38,803 nucleotides of DNA from Aureobasidium sp. EXF-3400 (Eukaryota; Ascomycota; Dothideomycetes; Dothideales; Saccotheciaceae): contig SWBL01000410.1 in assembly GCA_024195585.1 (NCBI GenBank), forward strand, positions 1 through 38,803, read 5' to 3'. Under the pieces are notes generated by a model. The model had not been told where the DNA came from. It searched no databases and was given only the letters and a program-made list of their open reading frames with translations. Below, piece after piece: positions 21,779 to 31,680 of this stretch (positions within the stretch are counted from its first letter, which is position 1; every line of letters starts with the position of its first letter). The translations under genes and the position numbers were made by a program.

Positions 21779-22476
21779 TGCAATTGATTCAGAATGGGGT
21801 AATACAAGAAAGAGTAGCAATTGAAATTGTAGACGAGATTTCTAGTGCTTAAGAACAATCAGACGTGGCCGTTTATTCTTACATGCTCCCTCGGTAAGCC
21901 GAGCTTCTCCACCTCACCTGTGCGTGACGACATATATATATTATCTGTAATTTGCTAAAGTATAAAGATAGCTTTGTTCACCTCACTTGCTGACTCTGAC
22001 AACCATGGCCCAAAAGTGGTATGTCAGCTTCCCCGTGTGCAAAGCTATGTCACACAGACAGCCATAAAAATGCACAATACCTTCGAGAATTAGGATGATA
22101 TCATGGGAAAGCGACGAATGCTTAGCTTTCCTTAGATACATCTCTCACTTAGGAATTACTATGACTTTTTATAGTACCTGGTCGTAGAATATCCTAGGAG
22201 AAAGATAGGGAGTAGGGTACAAGTCTATGTCTCCTACCCGCTCCTATAGAGGTTAGATACTATTGAAAGGCACATAAACTTCTCACGGGTAGGCAGATCC
22301 ACAGAGAGAACGACATTTACGATGAAAAATGTATCGACTGAATTTGAGAAACGCTATTGTATAACCAAAGCCAGTTCGCGGGTATCTTGATGTGCAAAAA
22401 AGCAAAAACCAAAACCAATGCCAATAACCAATCCGTGTCTTATCGTCCCAAAGCATTTCAAGATTTTCTGCTTCCA
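21779..22476. other. GFA promoter plus MITE copy D; possible gene remnant at 22005
   Basis: 698 bp between the GFA start and the stop of the next minus-strand gene. On the plus strand, TATA-rich sequence (about 21931-21970) precedes an ATG at 22005. This opens a 14-nt exon-like stretch (M-A-Q-K-W) followed by a GTATGT donor at 22019; the repeat begins about ten bases later. No convincing downstream exon was found. Confidence 0.4.
22029..22205 (+). mobile_element. MITE-like repeat, copy D (diverged right half)
   Basis: The left arm is well kept: CCCCGTGTGCAAAGCTATG (22031-22049) through AAAAATGCACAATAC (22066-22080), the same 48-base span as the left arm of copy C. The core shares TACATCTCT (22137-22145) at the same distance from the right arm as in copy C. 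The right arm is degraded (ACTATGAC where the others have ATTGTGCA), and the right end is only estimated. Confidence 0.55.
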
Positions 22477-24273
22477 CTACCTGTTCATCATAGAATCTTC
22501 GCGGTTCGCAATCTTTGCATTCCTTCTCAACTTGAAAACATCGAGCACCTTCGCCTTCCAAACAGGGTCCATGTTAAGTCTCTTGACGCGGTCCTCAGAG
22601 AAGAAGCATGCGGAGTACTGTCGATAACAGTTTCTAGGTCTCAATCCAGGGAATTCCGACCTGATCTCGCATAACACAGCAACCGCCCATCCAGGAATCA
22701 AACCACCATTAGGTTTGGCAATGTTGACTGCGGAATCATGTCGAGGGTGATCTACGCAAACGGTGACTTCGTTGGGCTGGAGATCCGAAATCGTGTTCAA
22801 GGCTTTGAACATGAGAGTCAGGATGCTGACATGGGGAGAGTCTCCCGACATATCACTCGGATGCCAGATACTCTGAGGAGGTTCCCAGTATGAAGACTGC
22901 ATGTTCCTAGGATTGACAAGCAGCACTTCGTCTTTGGCGAAGAGCAGCGTTTGCATGAAGAGCATATCATATACTCTCTGCACTCCGAATTTTGGAGATA
23001 CGTTATGTTCTATCGTAAGATAGTCAACAAACTCATGCGGACGCAGCTTTGCCAAAGGACGCTTTTGCGTGGCGTCGACGAGCTCCTTCTGGTCAGGATG
23101 ATTGGCTTCACTGTCGGGCTGTGCTTGGAGCGGAAGAAGACCATACAAGACTGTCTGTAGCTGGGGTTCCCATACTCGAGGGGGTGATGGTGACTGTGAT
23201 GATGCTTGAGCGGGGTGTGGGGGTGTCGAGACGTTGAATGGCGGTTTTTGTGATGTGCTCTGGATCACATGCTTTGTTGCGGAGCTCCGGAGGTCAGGAT
23301 TTGAATGTACAGGTGGGCGATGCACGGATGTCGGGATGCTGGGCAGCAGAGCTTGTGGTGTACTCTGAATAGTAGCATGTGGTGTGCTCTGAGTAGGAGC
23401 CTGTGGTATACTCTGAAGTGTTATGCTCTGAGGTGGAGCCCGCTGCGTGCTCTGAGTCGGGGTTTGTATTCTACCGTAGGACTGTACAGACTTCTGATTT
23501 TGGGGTCGTGGCGATGAAAGACCGTCAGTTGACACACTCTGTGACGTCTGAGTAATCTGTAATGCCGGGCCACGGGGACTGTACATTACGCCCTGAGGCA
23601 ATGACGCCGGTGGGGGAATCTGATGTTGGCGCGCTTGCAACATGTAAAGACGATGTAGCCGGTTCTGGTCTTCAGCCGTTCGAACCTGTGGTATATTAGG
23701 GGGATGAGGTTGTGAAGTTTCGTAAAAGTGATTGGATGACGATGTCGAGTCGGTGGGCAGGGGGGCCTGGGACACGTTTTGCGAATGTCTTGATGACGAA
23801 CCATGAGGAGTACGTGATGGTGGTACCCCATAAGGATGATGGCGAGGTTGGTATGAACCACCGTTGAATTTTCCATGAGGTGCACCATGACGCATTTGAG
23901 TTGGCTGGTACACGCGTTGATATAAGGTGTTGAAAGAAGGTGAAAGACCGGGACTGGAGCTCAGTTGCTGTTGTGTAGGCTGATACACATGCTCCGCCAT
24001 CAGTCTTTCTGGTTGTGACGCCGGAGTCGCATTATGAGAGATGAGTACATCTGGAAGGAAGATGGTAGACGTTTGATTGGATGTTGATGCTTGTGACTGT
24101 ACATTTAATAGTGGTGGTGCCGGGGAGAAGACGCGTGCGTCTGATGAGTATGGGTTAGGGGTGGCTATGCGTTCTTCTGGTTGTGCTCCGGGCTGTAGAG
24201 GATCGTGTGTGTTTTGCATCCTCGACCAGATGCGAAGTGCTTGTTCAAGATCATGTCTATTTGTGTCGTCCAT
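22477..24273 (-). CDS. Protein of unknown function, low-complexity N-terminus with C-terminal globular region
   Basis: Single exon, 598 aa, from the ATG at 24273; the open frame extends farther upstream only through a TTG. I do not recognise the family. Residues 1-370 are rich in Gln, Ser, Pro and Thr and look disordered, with a short tandem repeat of the Q-S-T-P type (about residues 271-317). From about 400 onward the composition becomes mixed and ordered, with aromatic and hydrophobic residues (VYDMLFMQTLLFAKDEVLLV, then SILTLMFKALNTI) and a basic C-terminus. A nuclear or cytoplasmic regulatory protein would fit the composition, but no motif proves it. The 3' end faces MITE copy D. Confidence 0.65.
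   Translation of the reverse strand: MDDTNRHDLEQALRIWSRMQNTHDPLQPGAQPEERIATPNPYSSDARVFSPAPPLLNVQSQASTSNQTSTIFLPDVLISHNATPASQPERLMAEHVYQPTQQQLSSSPGLSPSFNTLYQRVYQPTQMRHGAPHGKFNGGSYQPRHHPYGVPPSRTPHGSSSRHSQNVSQAPLPTDSTSSSNHFYETSQPHPPNIPQVRTAEDQNRLHRLYMLQARQHQIPPPASLPQGVMYSPRGPALQITQTSQSVSTDGLSSPRPQNQKSVQSYGRIQTPTQSTQRAPPQSITLQSIPQAPTQSTPHATIQSTPQALLPSIPTSVHRPPVHSNPDLRSSATKHVIQSTSQKPPFNVSTPPHPAQASSQSPSPPRVWEPQLQTVLYGLLPLQAQPDSEANHPDQKELVDATQKRPLAKLRPHEFVDYLTIEHNVSPKFGVQRVYDMLFMQTLLFAKDEVLLVNPRNMQSSYWEPPQSIWHPSDMSGDSPHVSILTLMFKALNTISDLQPNEVTVCVDHPRHDSAVNIAKPNGGLIPGWAVAVLCEIRSEFPGLRPRNCYRQYSACFFSEDRVKRLNMDPVWKAKVLDVFKLRRNAKIANREDSMMNR
23351..23460 (-). repeat. 24-bp coding tandem repeat
   Basis: Units at 23351-23374 and 23375-23398 are alike (GC.TGTGGTGTRCTCTGARTAG), with two further degenerate units to about 23460. 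Each encodes eight residues of the Q-S-T-P-x-A type in the unknown minus-strand protein. The unit length keeps the frame. Confidence 0.7.
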
Positions 24274-24787
24274 GATATGATGGTCGTCCTGGCGATGAGA
24301 AGGAAGAATAGGGAAGGCGTGTGAAATCGAGTTGAAAGTTTGTCTCGGTCTGAGCAAAGCACAATGGCCCAAGACAATAGCTCGCGCAACACTATACTTG
24401 ACAATAACACGGAGGTTCCCGAAGTGAAGTCGGCAAGGAAGAAGATTTCATGTGGTTTCAAAAGCGCAGTGGGAGGTGAAAAAGTTGGGTGATATGGGTT
24501 GATGACTACGAGGTTGAAATGCTCTTCTTTGAGTCATGCAGAGGCACGCTGCTCAGGATGTTTGTGCCAAAGCCCTGTCAGGAACCGATACCCCCGTGAC
24601 GGAACGTATTAGCGAAAATACCGTAATCTCTCTCACGTTCTTTTGAATGAATATACCATCGCATTCTTAGCGTGCGGCTCATTCAAATTCGCCCCTAAGC
24701 GACCCATACCACGTGGCACTGACGTCGCCATGGCACCGACCGAACAGCATGTTAACCATAAGTATAAAGAGATGTTGTGGAGCGGTC
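24274..24787. other. Intergenic upstream of the unknown gene
   Basis: 514 bp between the terminal SF3A1 exon and the start of the unknown protein, both on the minus strand. It contains the 3' UTR of SF3A1 and the promoter of its neighbour. Nothing else seen. Confidence 0.45.
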
Positions 24788-26434
24788 TTATTGATTTCCG
24801 TACTTCTGATGGAGTTGACGAATCTGGAACTCTAGTCAGTCTTGAAGCTACGAAGCTTAATGAGGGCGTGCACTCACTTGTTCCTGTACATCTGTAGACT
24901 GGCTGCCTGGAGCACCAGGAGCAGCAGATTGAGATGTATTGACGCCATCATAGCTGCTAAGCTCTATTCTCTTGCGCCTCTGGGCTTCCTCGTCACTGAC
25001 AGCCTGGCCAGTGACAGGGTCGAAGACATCACTTCGCTGTGAGGCCAGGCGCTTGAGGTTGTTGGCGACGTCTGCAGTAGACAGATTGGTGGTACTCGAA
25101 CGCTGGGCAGCAATGCGAGACTGCTCACGCCATCTGGGGTCAAGCATTTCAACTGTGAAAGTCAGTACAAGTGTGGACAAATGGATTGATGGGTGAGACG
25201 TACTCTTCATATGCTGCTCGAGTTCATTGAATGGAATTTGTTGTTTGCAGTTGGGACAGAGAGCAGTAGCGGCGTTCTGTCTACGAGCTTGTGCACGAGG
25301 AACGTAGTCGTTGCGGATGCGCATAGGACCTTGGCCTCTTGCAGCAGCCTGAGCTTGCTCGGCACGTTGGCGTTCGGCGGCTCTTTCGGCGATACGGGCA
25401 TCTTCTTCTTGTTCCTGTGCTGTTCGTGGTGGTGGTGCAAAGCCAGTTTGCTGAGCGGGAGAGAAAGCAGGAGGAGCGGGCGAGTATGAGCTGGGTGGGG
25501 GCATCTGAGCGGGTGGTGGTTGATAGTAGGTTTCCTGGCCCGGCATTGCTTCTTCGATGCGCATGCCTGACGGAGCCAGGCTCATTTGTGCCTTCTGCTC
25601 GAGTGATGCAGACTGGATATCGTTCATAGATGTGGGGGGAGGAAGTTCTGTCTGGTCGTCTGCTTCTGTGAACAGGATGGTCTCGACAACAACAAAATCA
25701 TGCCAATCGATCTGAGCATATGCGAGCTTTTCTGCTTCATGCTCCTCCTCCTTCTTGACCTTCTGTGCTTCCTGGAACTTGACCCATTCGGCACGCTTCT
25801 TTGCACTCTCCAGGACACGGTGCTTGTTGTCGATGTTCTTCTCAAGCTCGGCAATAACTTCTTCTTGTTGTTGGCCTTGTGTGTTGAGAATCTCAGTGTA
25901 CTGATCCACCAAACGCGAAAAGAACTGATGGAAACTGTGCTGGGGGCGAAGGAAATCGAATTGAGGGTTCCTGGATTCACGTTGTGACAGGGTTGTCATC
26001 CAGGAGCGACCGTTCTTGGCGACGAATAGGGCGGTCAATTTGATGACTTCGAGATCGACAGAGCTGATGTTGGGCATGCGCGCTGAGAAGTGGAAGTCTG
26101 GAGGGGGTGCAGGGCCTTGCTTCTTCTTTGGTTGCGCAACATCTCCTTCACGGCCAGCAGCGACATCTGTTCCTCTGCCGTCTTTGATCTCTTCCAAGCG
26201 CCATAGGTAGAAGGGGTGGTAAGGGTTGTCGGGGAGGACGAATTGAAGCTTGGGGTTGCCTTCTGCGCTGTCGCGAATACGTGCTTCGAAAGCAGGACCA
26301 TTGCGAACGATGTAACCGGCCGTCTTTTCTAATAGTGTTCGGAACTCTTTGGGTGGTAGAATGACACCTGGTGGGGGTTTGAAGTCGGTATTGTCGGGCG
26401 CATCATCGCGCTCTAGTAGCGGCGCGGGTGCCAT
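24788..26434 (-). CDS. PRP21: Splicing factor 3A subunit 1 (Prp21/SF3a120)
   Basis: Three exons: 26434-25204, 25152-24878 and a 36-nt last exon 24823-24788, giving 513 aa. As part of SF3a in the U2 snRNP it promotes branch-site recognition. Two SURP modules are visible: residues about 29-80 (FRTLLEKTAGYIVRNGPAFE ... NPYHPFYLWRLEE) and about 127-180 (KLTALFVAKNGRSW ... HSFHQFFSRLVDQY). A charged coiled coil, a Pro-rich linker and the conserved CPNCKQQIPFNELEQHMK joined to IEMLDPRWREQ follow. The last exon adds IRQLHQKYGNQ after QEQ, a typical family ending. The C-terminal ubiquitin-like domain of the human protein is absent, as in many fungi. The upstream open frame before 26434 was not used, because MAPAPLLER is the natural start. 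Confidence 0.93.
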
Positions 26435-27026
26435 GTTGGGAGAGGCTTCGACGAAGCTCGCGCGCTGGTGACGGTGTAGATTGGTTTTGGAATAGGTTGG
26501 AGTGGTTGCAGATGTCCTCTTTGTACAGGTTCGGCGGGCGCACGAAGGTTGGGTGGAATTGTTCAATCGAGTGGTAATCTTCACCAAGTGCTACTCTGTT
26601 AGGCGCGACAAGCAGCAACAGCATGCTGTGACTTTTGTGATCTTGGCAGCGGATCTTCCCTTATCTTATCTCCATGATCTGGAGCTATGCAGCTAATGCT
26701 CCTATTTTCGTTGGCCAAGACGCGCTTCCCGAGCTGTAGCCTGTACGTGGCCTCGCAAACCGTCAGCTAGCTACTGGTTTCTGCTGCCCCCTTGAATCGA
26801 ATCCTCAATCCCTACAGCTCACCCCTTTCCTTCGTCCTGCTCCTTCTTCTTTCTTTGGCCTCTTCCCTTCTAGTTGCACCTCTTTTCACTTTCCAATCGC
26901 GCCTATCCAGCGGTTGCATGGAGCTTGAAGTCTAAGCACAGAGTTCCCCGCGACGCCATAGGAAGCTGTGAAGACCTTCCACAATTATCCCCTTCTAATC
27001 GTATCTTGAGCTTTCAACTATCCATC
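26435..27026. promoter_or_regulatory. Divergent promoter region, SF3A1 / PMT2
   Basis: 592 bp between diverging start codons. The PMT2 side has a strong CT-rich tract (about 26820-26890), typical of fungal leaders. No specific factor site is supported. Confidence 0.45.
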
Positions 27027-29883
27027 ATGGCCAACAGAGCCGCCAGATCCCCCGCCCGCCGGGCAAACACAAAACCCACAACCAAGCCTATTGGCTTTGC
27101 CTCAGAAGGTGTCGAGAACTACGATGTCTCGACCCTCAAATCGGACGACTGGTTGATTTGCGGTGCCCTGTCCGTTGTCGCCCTCTTCGTGCGCTTGTTC
27201 CGTCTCTCTCAGCCCACTAGTGTTGTCTTTGACGAGGTCCAGTATGTTCAATCACTGCTGTTTCCCAGGCTGCAACAACGAGCTGACCATCTTCTCTAGC
27301 TTCGGTGGTTTCGCTTCAAAGTACATCAAGGGCAAGTTCTTCATGGACGTCCACCCTCCATTGGCCAAGCTTCTCATCACTCTCGCTGGCTGGCTGGCCG
27401 GTTTCGACGGCGAGTTCGACTTCAAAGATATCGGCAAGGACTACATCGAGCCCGCCGTTCCATACCTCTCAATGCGCCTTCTCCCTGCCCTCATGGGTGT
27501 CGCTACCATTCCCATCATGTTCATGACCCTCAAGGCTTCCGGATGCAAGACCTCTACTGCTGCTATGGGCGCTGGTCTGGTTCTCTTCGAGAACGGCCTC
27601 GTTACTCAGTCTAGACTCATTTTGCTCGACTCTCCTCTGGTCATCTTCACCGCTCTGACTGTGCTCGGCTGGACTTCTTTCACCAACCAGCATGAACAGG
27701 GCCCTTCAAAGGCTTTCACCCCCATTTGGTGGTTCTGGTTGGCTTTCAGCGGTCTCTGTCTCGGCGCCACTGTCAGTGTCAAGTGGGTTGGACTCTTCAC
27801 CATTGCTTGGATCGGCAGTCTTACCCTCCTCCAACTCTGGCTTCTTCTGGGCGACACCAAGACCGTTACTCCTCGTCTTTGGTTCAAGCACTTCTTCGCC
27901 CGTTTCTTCTGCTTGGTCGTCATCCCTGTTTCCTTCTACATGAGCATGTTCGCCATCCATTTCCTCTGTCTGGTCAACCCTGGCGATGGCGACGGTTTCA
28001 TGTCTTCCGAGTTCCAATCCACCCTTAACAGCAAGGGCATGCAGGATGTGCCAGCCGATGTCGCCTTCGGCAGCCGTGTCTCCATCCGTCATCACAACAC
28101 TCAAGGAGGCTACCTGCACTCGCACACCCACATGTACCCTACCGGCAGCAAGCAGCAGCAGATCACCCTGTACCCCCACAAGGATGAGAACAACGTATGG
28201 CTCCTCGAGAACCAGACTCAACCCATCGACTTCGAGGGCACTGAAATCAAGACTCCCCTTGCATGGGACAACATCGAGCCCACATTGATCGAAGACGGTG
28301 CCGTTATCAAGCTCTACCACGTCATTACCGACCGCCGCGTTCACTCCCACGATCACCGTCCCCCGGTCACTGACGCTGACTGGCAAAACGAGGTTTCCGC
28401 ATACGGCTACGAGGGCTTTGAGGGTGATGCAAACGACCTCTTCAAGGTCGAGATTGTCAAGAGTATGTCAGATGGCGAAGTCGCTAAGAATCGTGTCCGT
28501 ACCATCGAGACCAAGTTCAAGCTCGTCCACATCATGACTGGCTGTGTTTTGTTCTCGCACAAGGTCAAGCTTCCCGACTGGGGCTTTGAGCAGCAGGAAG
28601 TGACTTGCGCAAAGGGCGGCACTTTGCCCAACAGCATCTGGTACATTGAGAGTAACGAACATCCCCAGCTTAAGGAAGACGCAGAGAAGGTCAACTACCG
28701 CAACCCTGGCTTCTTCGGCAAGTTCTGGGAGCTCCAGAAGGTCATGTGGACCACCAACGCTGGACTCGTCGAATCTCACGCCTGGGACTCGCGCCCATCG
28801 TCATGGCCAATCCTTCGCCGTGGTATCAACTTCTGGGGCAAGGACCACCGTCAAATCTACCTGATCGGTAACCCTCTTATCTGGTGGACCTCGACCGTCT
28901 CGGTTGTTGTGTACCTGGCTTTCAAGGCACTGGCTGTTTTGAGATGGCAGCGTGGATACAAGGACTACAACAATGTGCCCTTCAAGAGATTCGACTACGA
29001 GGTCGGCACCAGCGTCCTTGGCTGGGCTCTCCACTGGCTTCCTTTCTTCCTCATGCAGAGACAGCTCTTCTTGCACCACTACTTCCCCGCCCTCTACTTC
29101 GCCATCATCGCCCTCTCGCAGACCTACGACTTCATCACTGCACGCGTTCCGGCTCTTGGTCTGCGTCAGCGTCCCGTCATTGGCACTGCTGGTGCAGCCA
29201 TCTTCTTGGCACTCTCCATCAGCATCTTCTACATGTACTCTCCCGTTGCTTACGGAAACGCCTGGACCAAGACAGATTGTGCCAAAGCTAAGTTGTTCGA
29301 GACTTGGGATTGGGACTGCAACACCTTCCATGACAGCGTAAGTTAATTGAGTGCACGGGACAAGTGGAACGAGCTGACGCAGGACCAACAGTACTCGGAA
29401 TACAAGACCTACGACAGATCAATCGCTGCTGCCCAGCCGACTGCAGCAGCAGCTTCGCCCGCTGTTGCGTTCTCTCACGAAGAGGTTCCCGAGGCTCAAG
29501 TGACCAACCGTGTATTGGCTGGCGAAGAGAAGATCGAATACCGCGACGAAGCCGGCAACATTCTCAACGAAGAGCAGGTCAAGGAGCTGGAGGGCAAGGT
29601 TTCTTTCTCTACTCGCTACGAGACTCGTACTAGATTGGTAGACGCCAACGGCAACGAGGTTCACGACGGTAGGGTAGAGGAGGGAGAGGAGAGCTTCGCA
29701 GGAACAATTGCTGAGGGCAGCAACCAAGAAACTGGTGGAGTTGGTCAGGATGCTGCCAACGAGCAGCCTGCCAGCGTCAACGTCAACGACGACGTTAAGA
29801 AGGAGAAGAGTATTGAAGCAAGCACAGCATCCGCGGAACCAGAAAGCGATGCTGGTACAGCCACAGGCAAGGATGAGCTGTGA
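27027..29883 (+). CDS. PMT2: Dolichyl-phosphate-mannose:protein O-mannosyltransferase, PMT2 subfamily, with C-terminal KDEL
   Basis: Three exons: 27027-27241, 27300-29337 and 29392-29883, giving 914 aa; introns are 58 and 54 bp. The enzyme adds the first mannose to Ser/Thr of secretory proteins from Dol-P-Man in the ER membrane. The catalytic Asp-Glu pair is D69-E70 in VVFDEVHFGG, assembled over intron 1; FMDVHPPLAKL follows. Three MIR-type repeats lie in the large lumenal loop (starting near SIRHHNTQGGYLHSH), and the C-terminal membrane helices contain LHHYFPALYF. After WDWDCNTFHDS, the second splice joins a 163-residue polar tail that contains a conserved-looking EYRDEAGNILNEEQVKELEG block and ends KDEL-stop. 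Without that splice the protein would stop at 29344-29346. Confidence 0.93.
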
Positions 29884-30195
29884 GATGGTGGGGGTTAAAC
29901 AGGAGTTGTCAGGAAAATATCGGGCAACGACATTATGCTAAACTCTACGCATCAAGTAGGAGCAGCTTTAGGAATATTTAGTGATATCCAGTTTCTTCTG
30001 TGATAACCACCTATGCCTCTTTCTAGCTCTCGCATATATCCTATTTACCCGTCGTTGGTATGCTGTGGTTGTGAGCATGCGAATGTCTCGGTTTGAGAAT
30101 AGAAAATGGCATGTGATGATGACGAGTTGCAGAGTGTGGAGAAAGACGTCCAAGAAATATTTGAACTCTCTAATTCCTTAGCAACACGACCAACC
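29884..30195. other. Intergenic between PMT2 and the Gemin2-like gene
   Basis: 312 bp between genes on the same strand. An in-frame ATG at 30106 could extend the downstream protein by 30 residues. Otherwise nothing beyond UTR and promoter sequence is seen. Confidence 0.4.
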
Positions 30196-31656
30196 ATGGG
30201 CAAAAACAAGAAAAAGAGAAAGGACAACGCGCCTCACGCAAGGAGAGAAGCACCGAGTGAAAGACGTCAAGTCATTTCATACGATGACATTGAGGGAGAG
30301 GCAGCGCCGCCAATCCCACGACAGAAAGTCTCGTACAACAGCGACTCCAACGACGATGAAGGCGACCACGCCCCCGACCAGAGACATGCAGTTGTGTCCA
30401 AAGAGGCCTTGAAGGAACGCGAGCGTCCGCAGACAGATGTCACCTATGGCCAAGTCGGTGCTTTCCCAGGACTGGACCCACGCGACAAAGATGTCTTCTA
30501 TGGCCCTGCCAACGATGGTCTCGACTATCTACGTATGGTCAGGTGAGTCACTTCTTCTTACATGCTGGTTGACATCTGCTAACACATTCTAAGATCCGAA
30601 GCACGCGGTATTCCGCATATCGTTCGCGCTCCGGCTCCCCAACCTATTGACTACGAAGACGATGACTACGAAGAGCACGTCGACGACTACGGCGGCTACT
30701 ACGAGGAAGATTCGGAAGGTGAAGACCAGGAAGGCTGGTACGAAGATGGTGCTTATGTGGCTCCTGCGATCGCCGCCCCCATCATAGGTCCTGTCCAGCC
30801 AGGCATCAAAGCACAGGATGCCTTTTACGACTCCCTCGCCACTCGTTTCGAAGCACTGCGTCGCAACTTGAGAGCGTCGCCTTCGGTTCAAGCTGTACAA
30901 ACCCTCGACGATCAGCATCCAATTTCTCTTCCTTTTGGCAACAGAGTGGCCGACAAGGAATGGAAGTACCACCTTCTAAACACTACTCCACTTCCTGCTC
31001 AACTCGCTTCTCTTGACTCTCCGTCCATCCTTCGCTTGTTGAAGCTTGTCGAAGGCCAACTGGAGAATTGCCGCAAATCGAACATTCCGAAGAATCTCGG
31101 GTTGTGGGCTTGGTCCTTGTTGGGAAAGCTGGACGATGTCGGCTTGTTGCAGACTAGAGAGGTCAGCGTAGTTCGAGATCTGGCCAAAATGGCCATCTGG
31201 GTACGTATGATGCACCACAAAGCCAAGCACGGTAGGTCAAACGATCCTGACTACGAACACATCGACAACTACCCAGAGGAGAATGCTGCCGCGCATGAAG
31301 AAGGCAAGGCTGTCGACGCAGATCAGGCAGGTGCTACCGAAGCTGGCGCGTCAAAGATCGAAACAGTCGAGGCTGCAGTAGAAGCACAGATCCAAGAAGA
31401 GATCACATCAGCACAGGATGCACACGACGATGCTGCCATGGATCTGGACTCTGAAAATCAACTTTTGGATGCCATTGCTGCTAAGAAGCGTGAGCTACAG
31501 ACTGAAGCTGAAGCCAAAGAAGACCAGAAGCAAGAGGAGTTCCCTGACACTAACACGTGTGTGACGATTGACATGCTTGTCACAGTGGCCAGCGAATTCT
31601 ACGGGCAGAAGGATCTCCTTGTTGGCCGCTTGCCATGGGATCACCCAACCGATTGA
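30196..31656 (+). CDS. Gemin2/SIP1 family protein (SMN complex, snRNP assembly)
   Basis: Two exons: 30196-30542 and 30594-31656, giving 469 aa; the intron is 51 bp. The N-terminus is basic (MGKNKKKRK), then come V-S-Y-N-S type segments. The splice restores DYLRMVRSEARGIP, matching the Gemin2 YL..VR.EA motif. The middle is an acidic Asp/Glu/Tyr stretch. A helical core follows with NIPKNLGLWAWSLLGKLDDV and EVSVVRDLAKMAIWVR, typical of the family's WLY-type and R.LAR blocks. The end has TIDMLVTVASEFYGQKDLL, which fits the C-terminal Gemin2 helix. The family binds SMN and Sm proteins during snRNP assembly. The start was chosen at 30196; an in-frame ATG at 30106 is an alternative. The stop lies 24 bp from that of the convergent M20 gene. 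Confidence 0.83.
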
Positions 31657-31680
31657 GACTACACTAATACTACAAGCTCA

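Noticed and set aside
22195..22260. Hairpin-like GGGAGTAGGGTA...TCCTACCCGCTCC near copy D
   Set aside because: The inverted match is imperfect and may be part of the degraded right arm of the repeat. It is not enough to call a separate element.
26435..26587. N-terminal extension of SF3A1 by 51 codons
   Set aside because: It is in frame but not conserved in character, and the ATG at 26434 gives the natural N-terminus of the family.
27706..29388. Long minus-strand frames opposite the PMT2 gene
   Set aside because: They arise from the strong third-position C bias of the mannosyltransferase. The plus strand has full family motifs.
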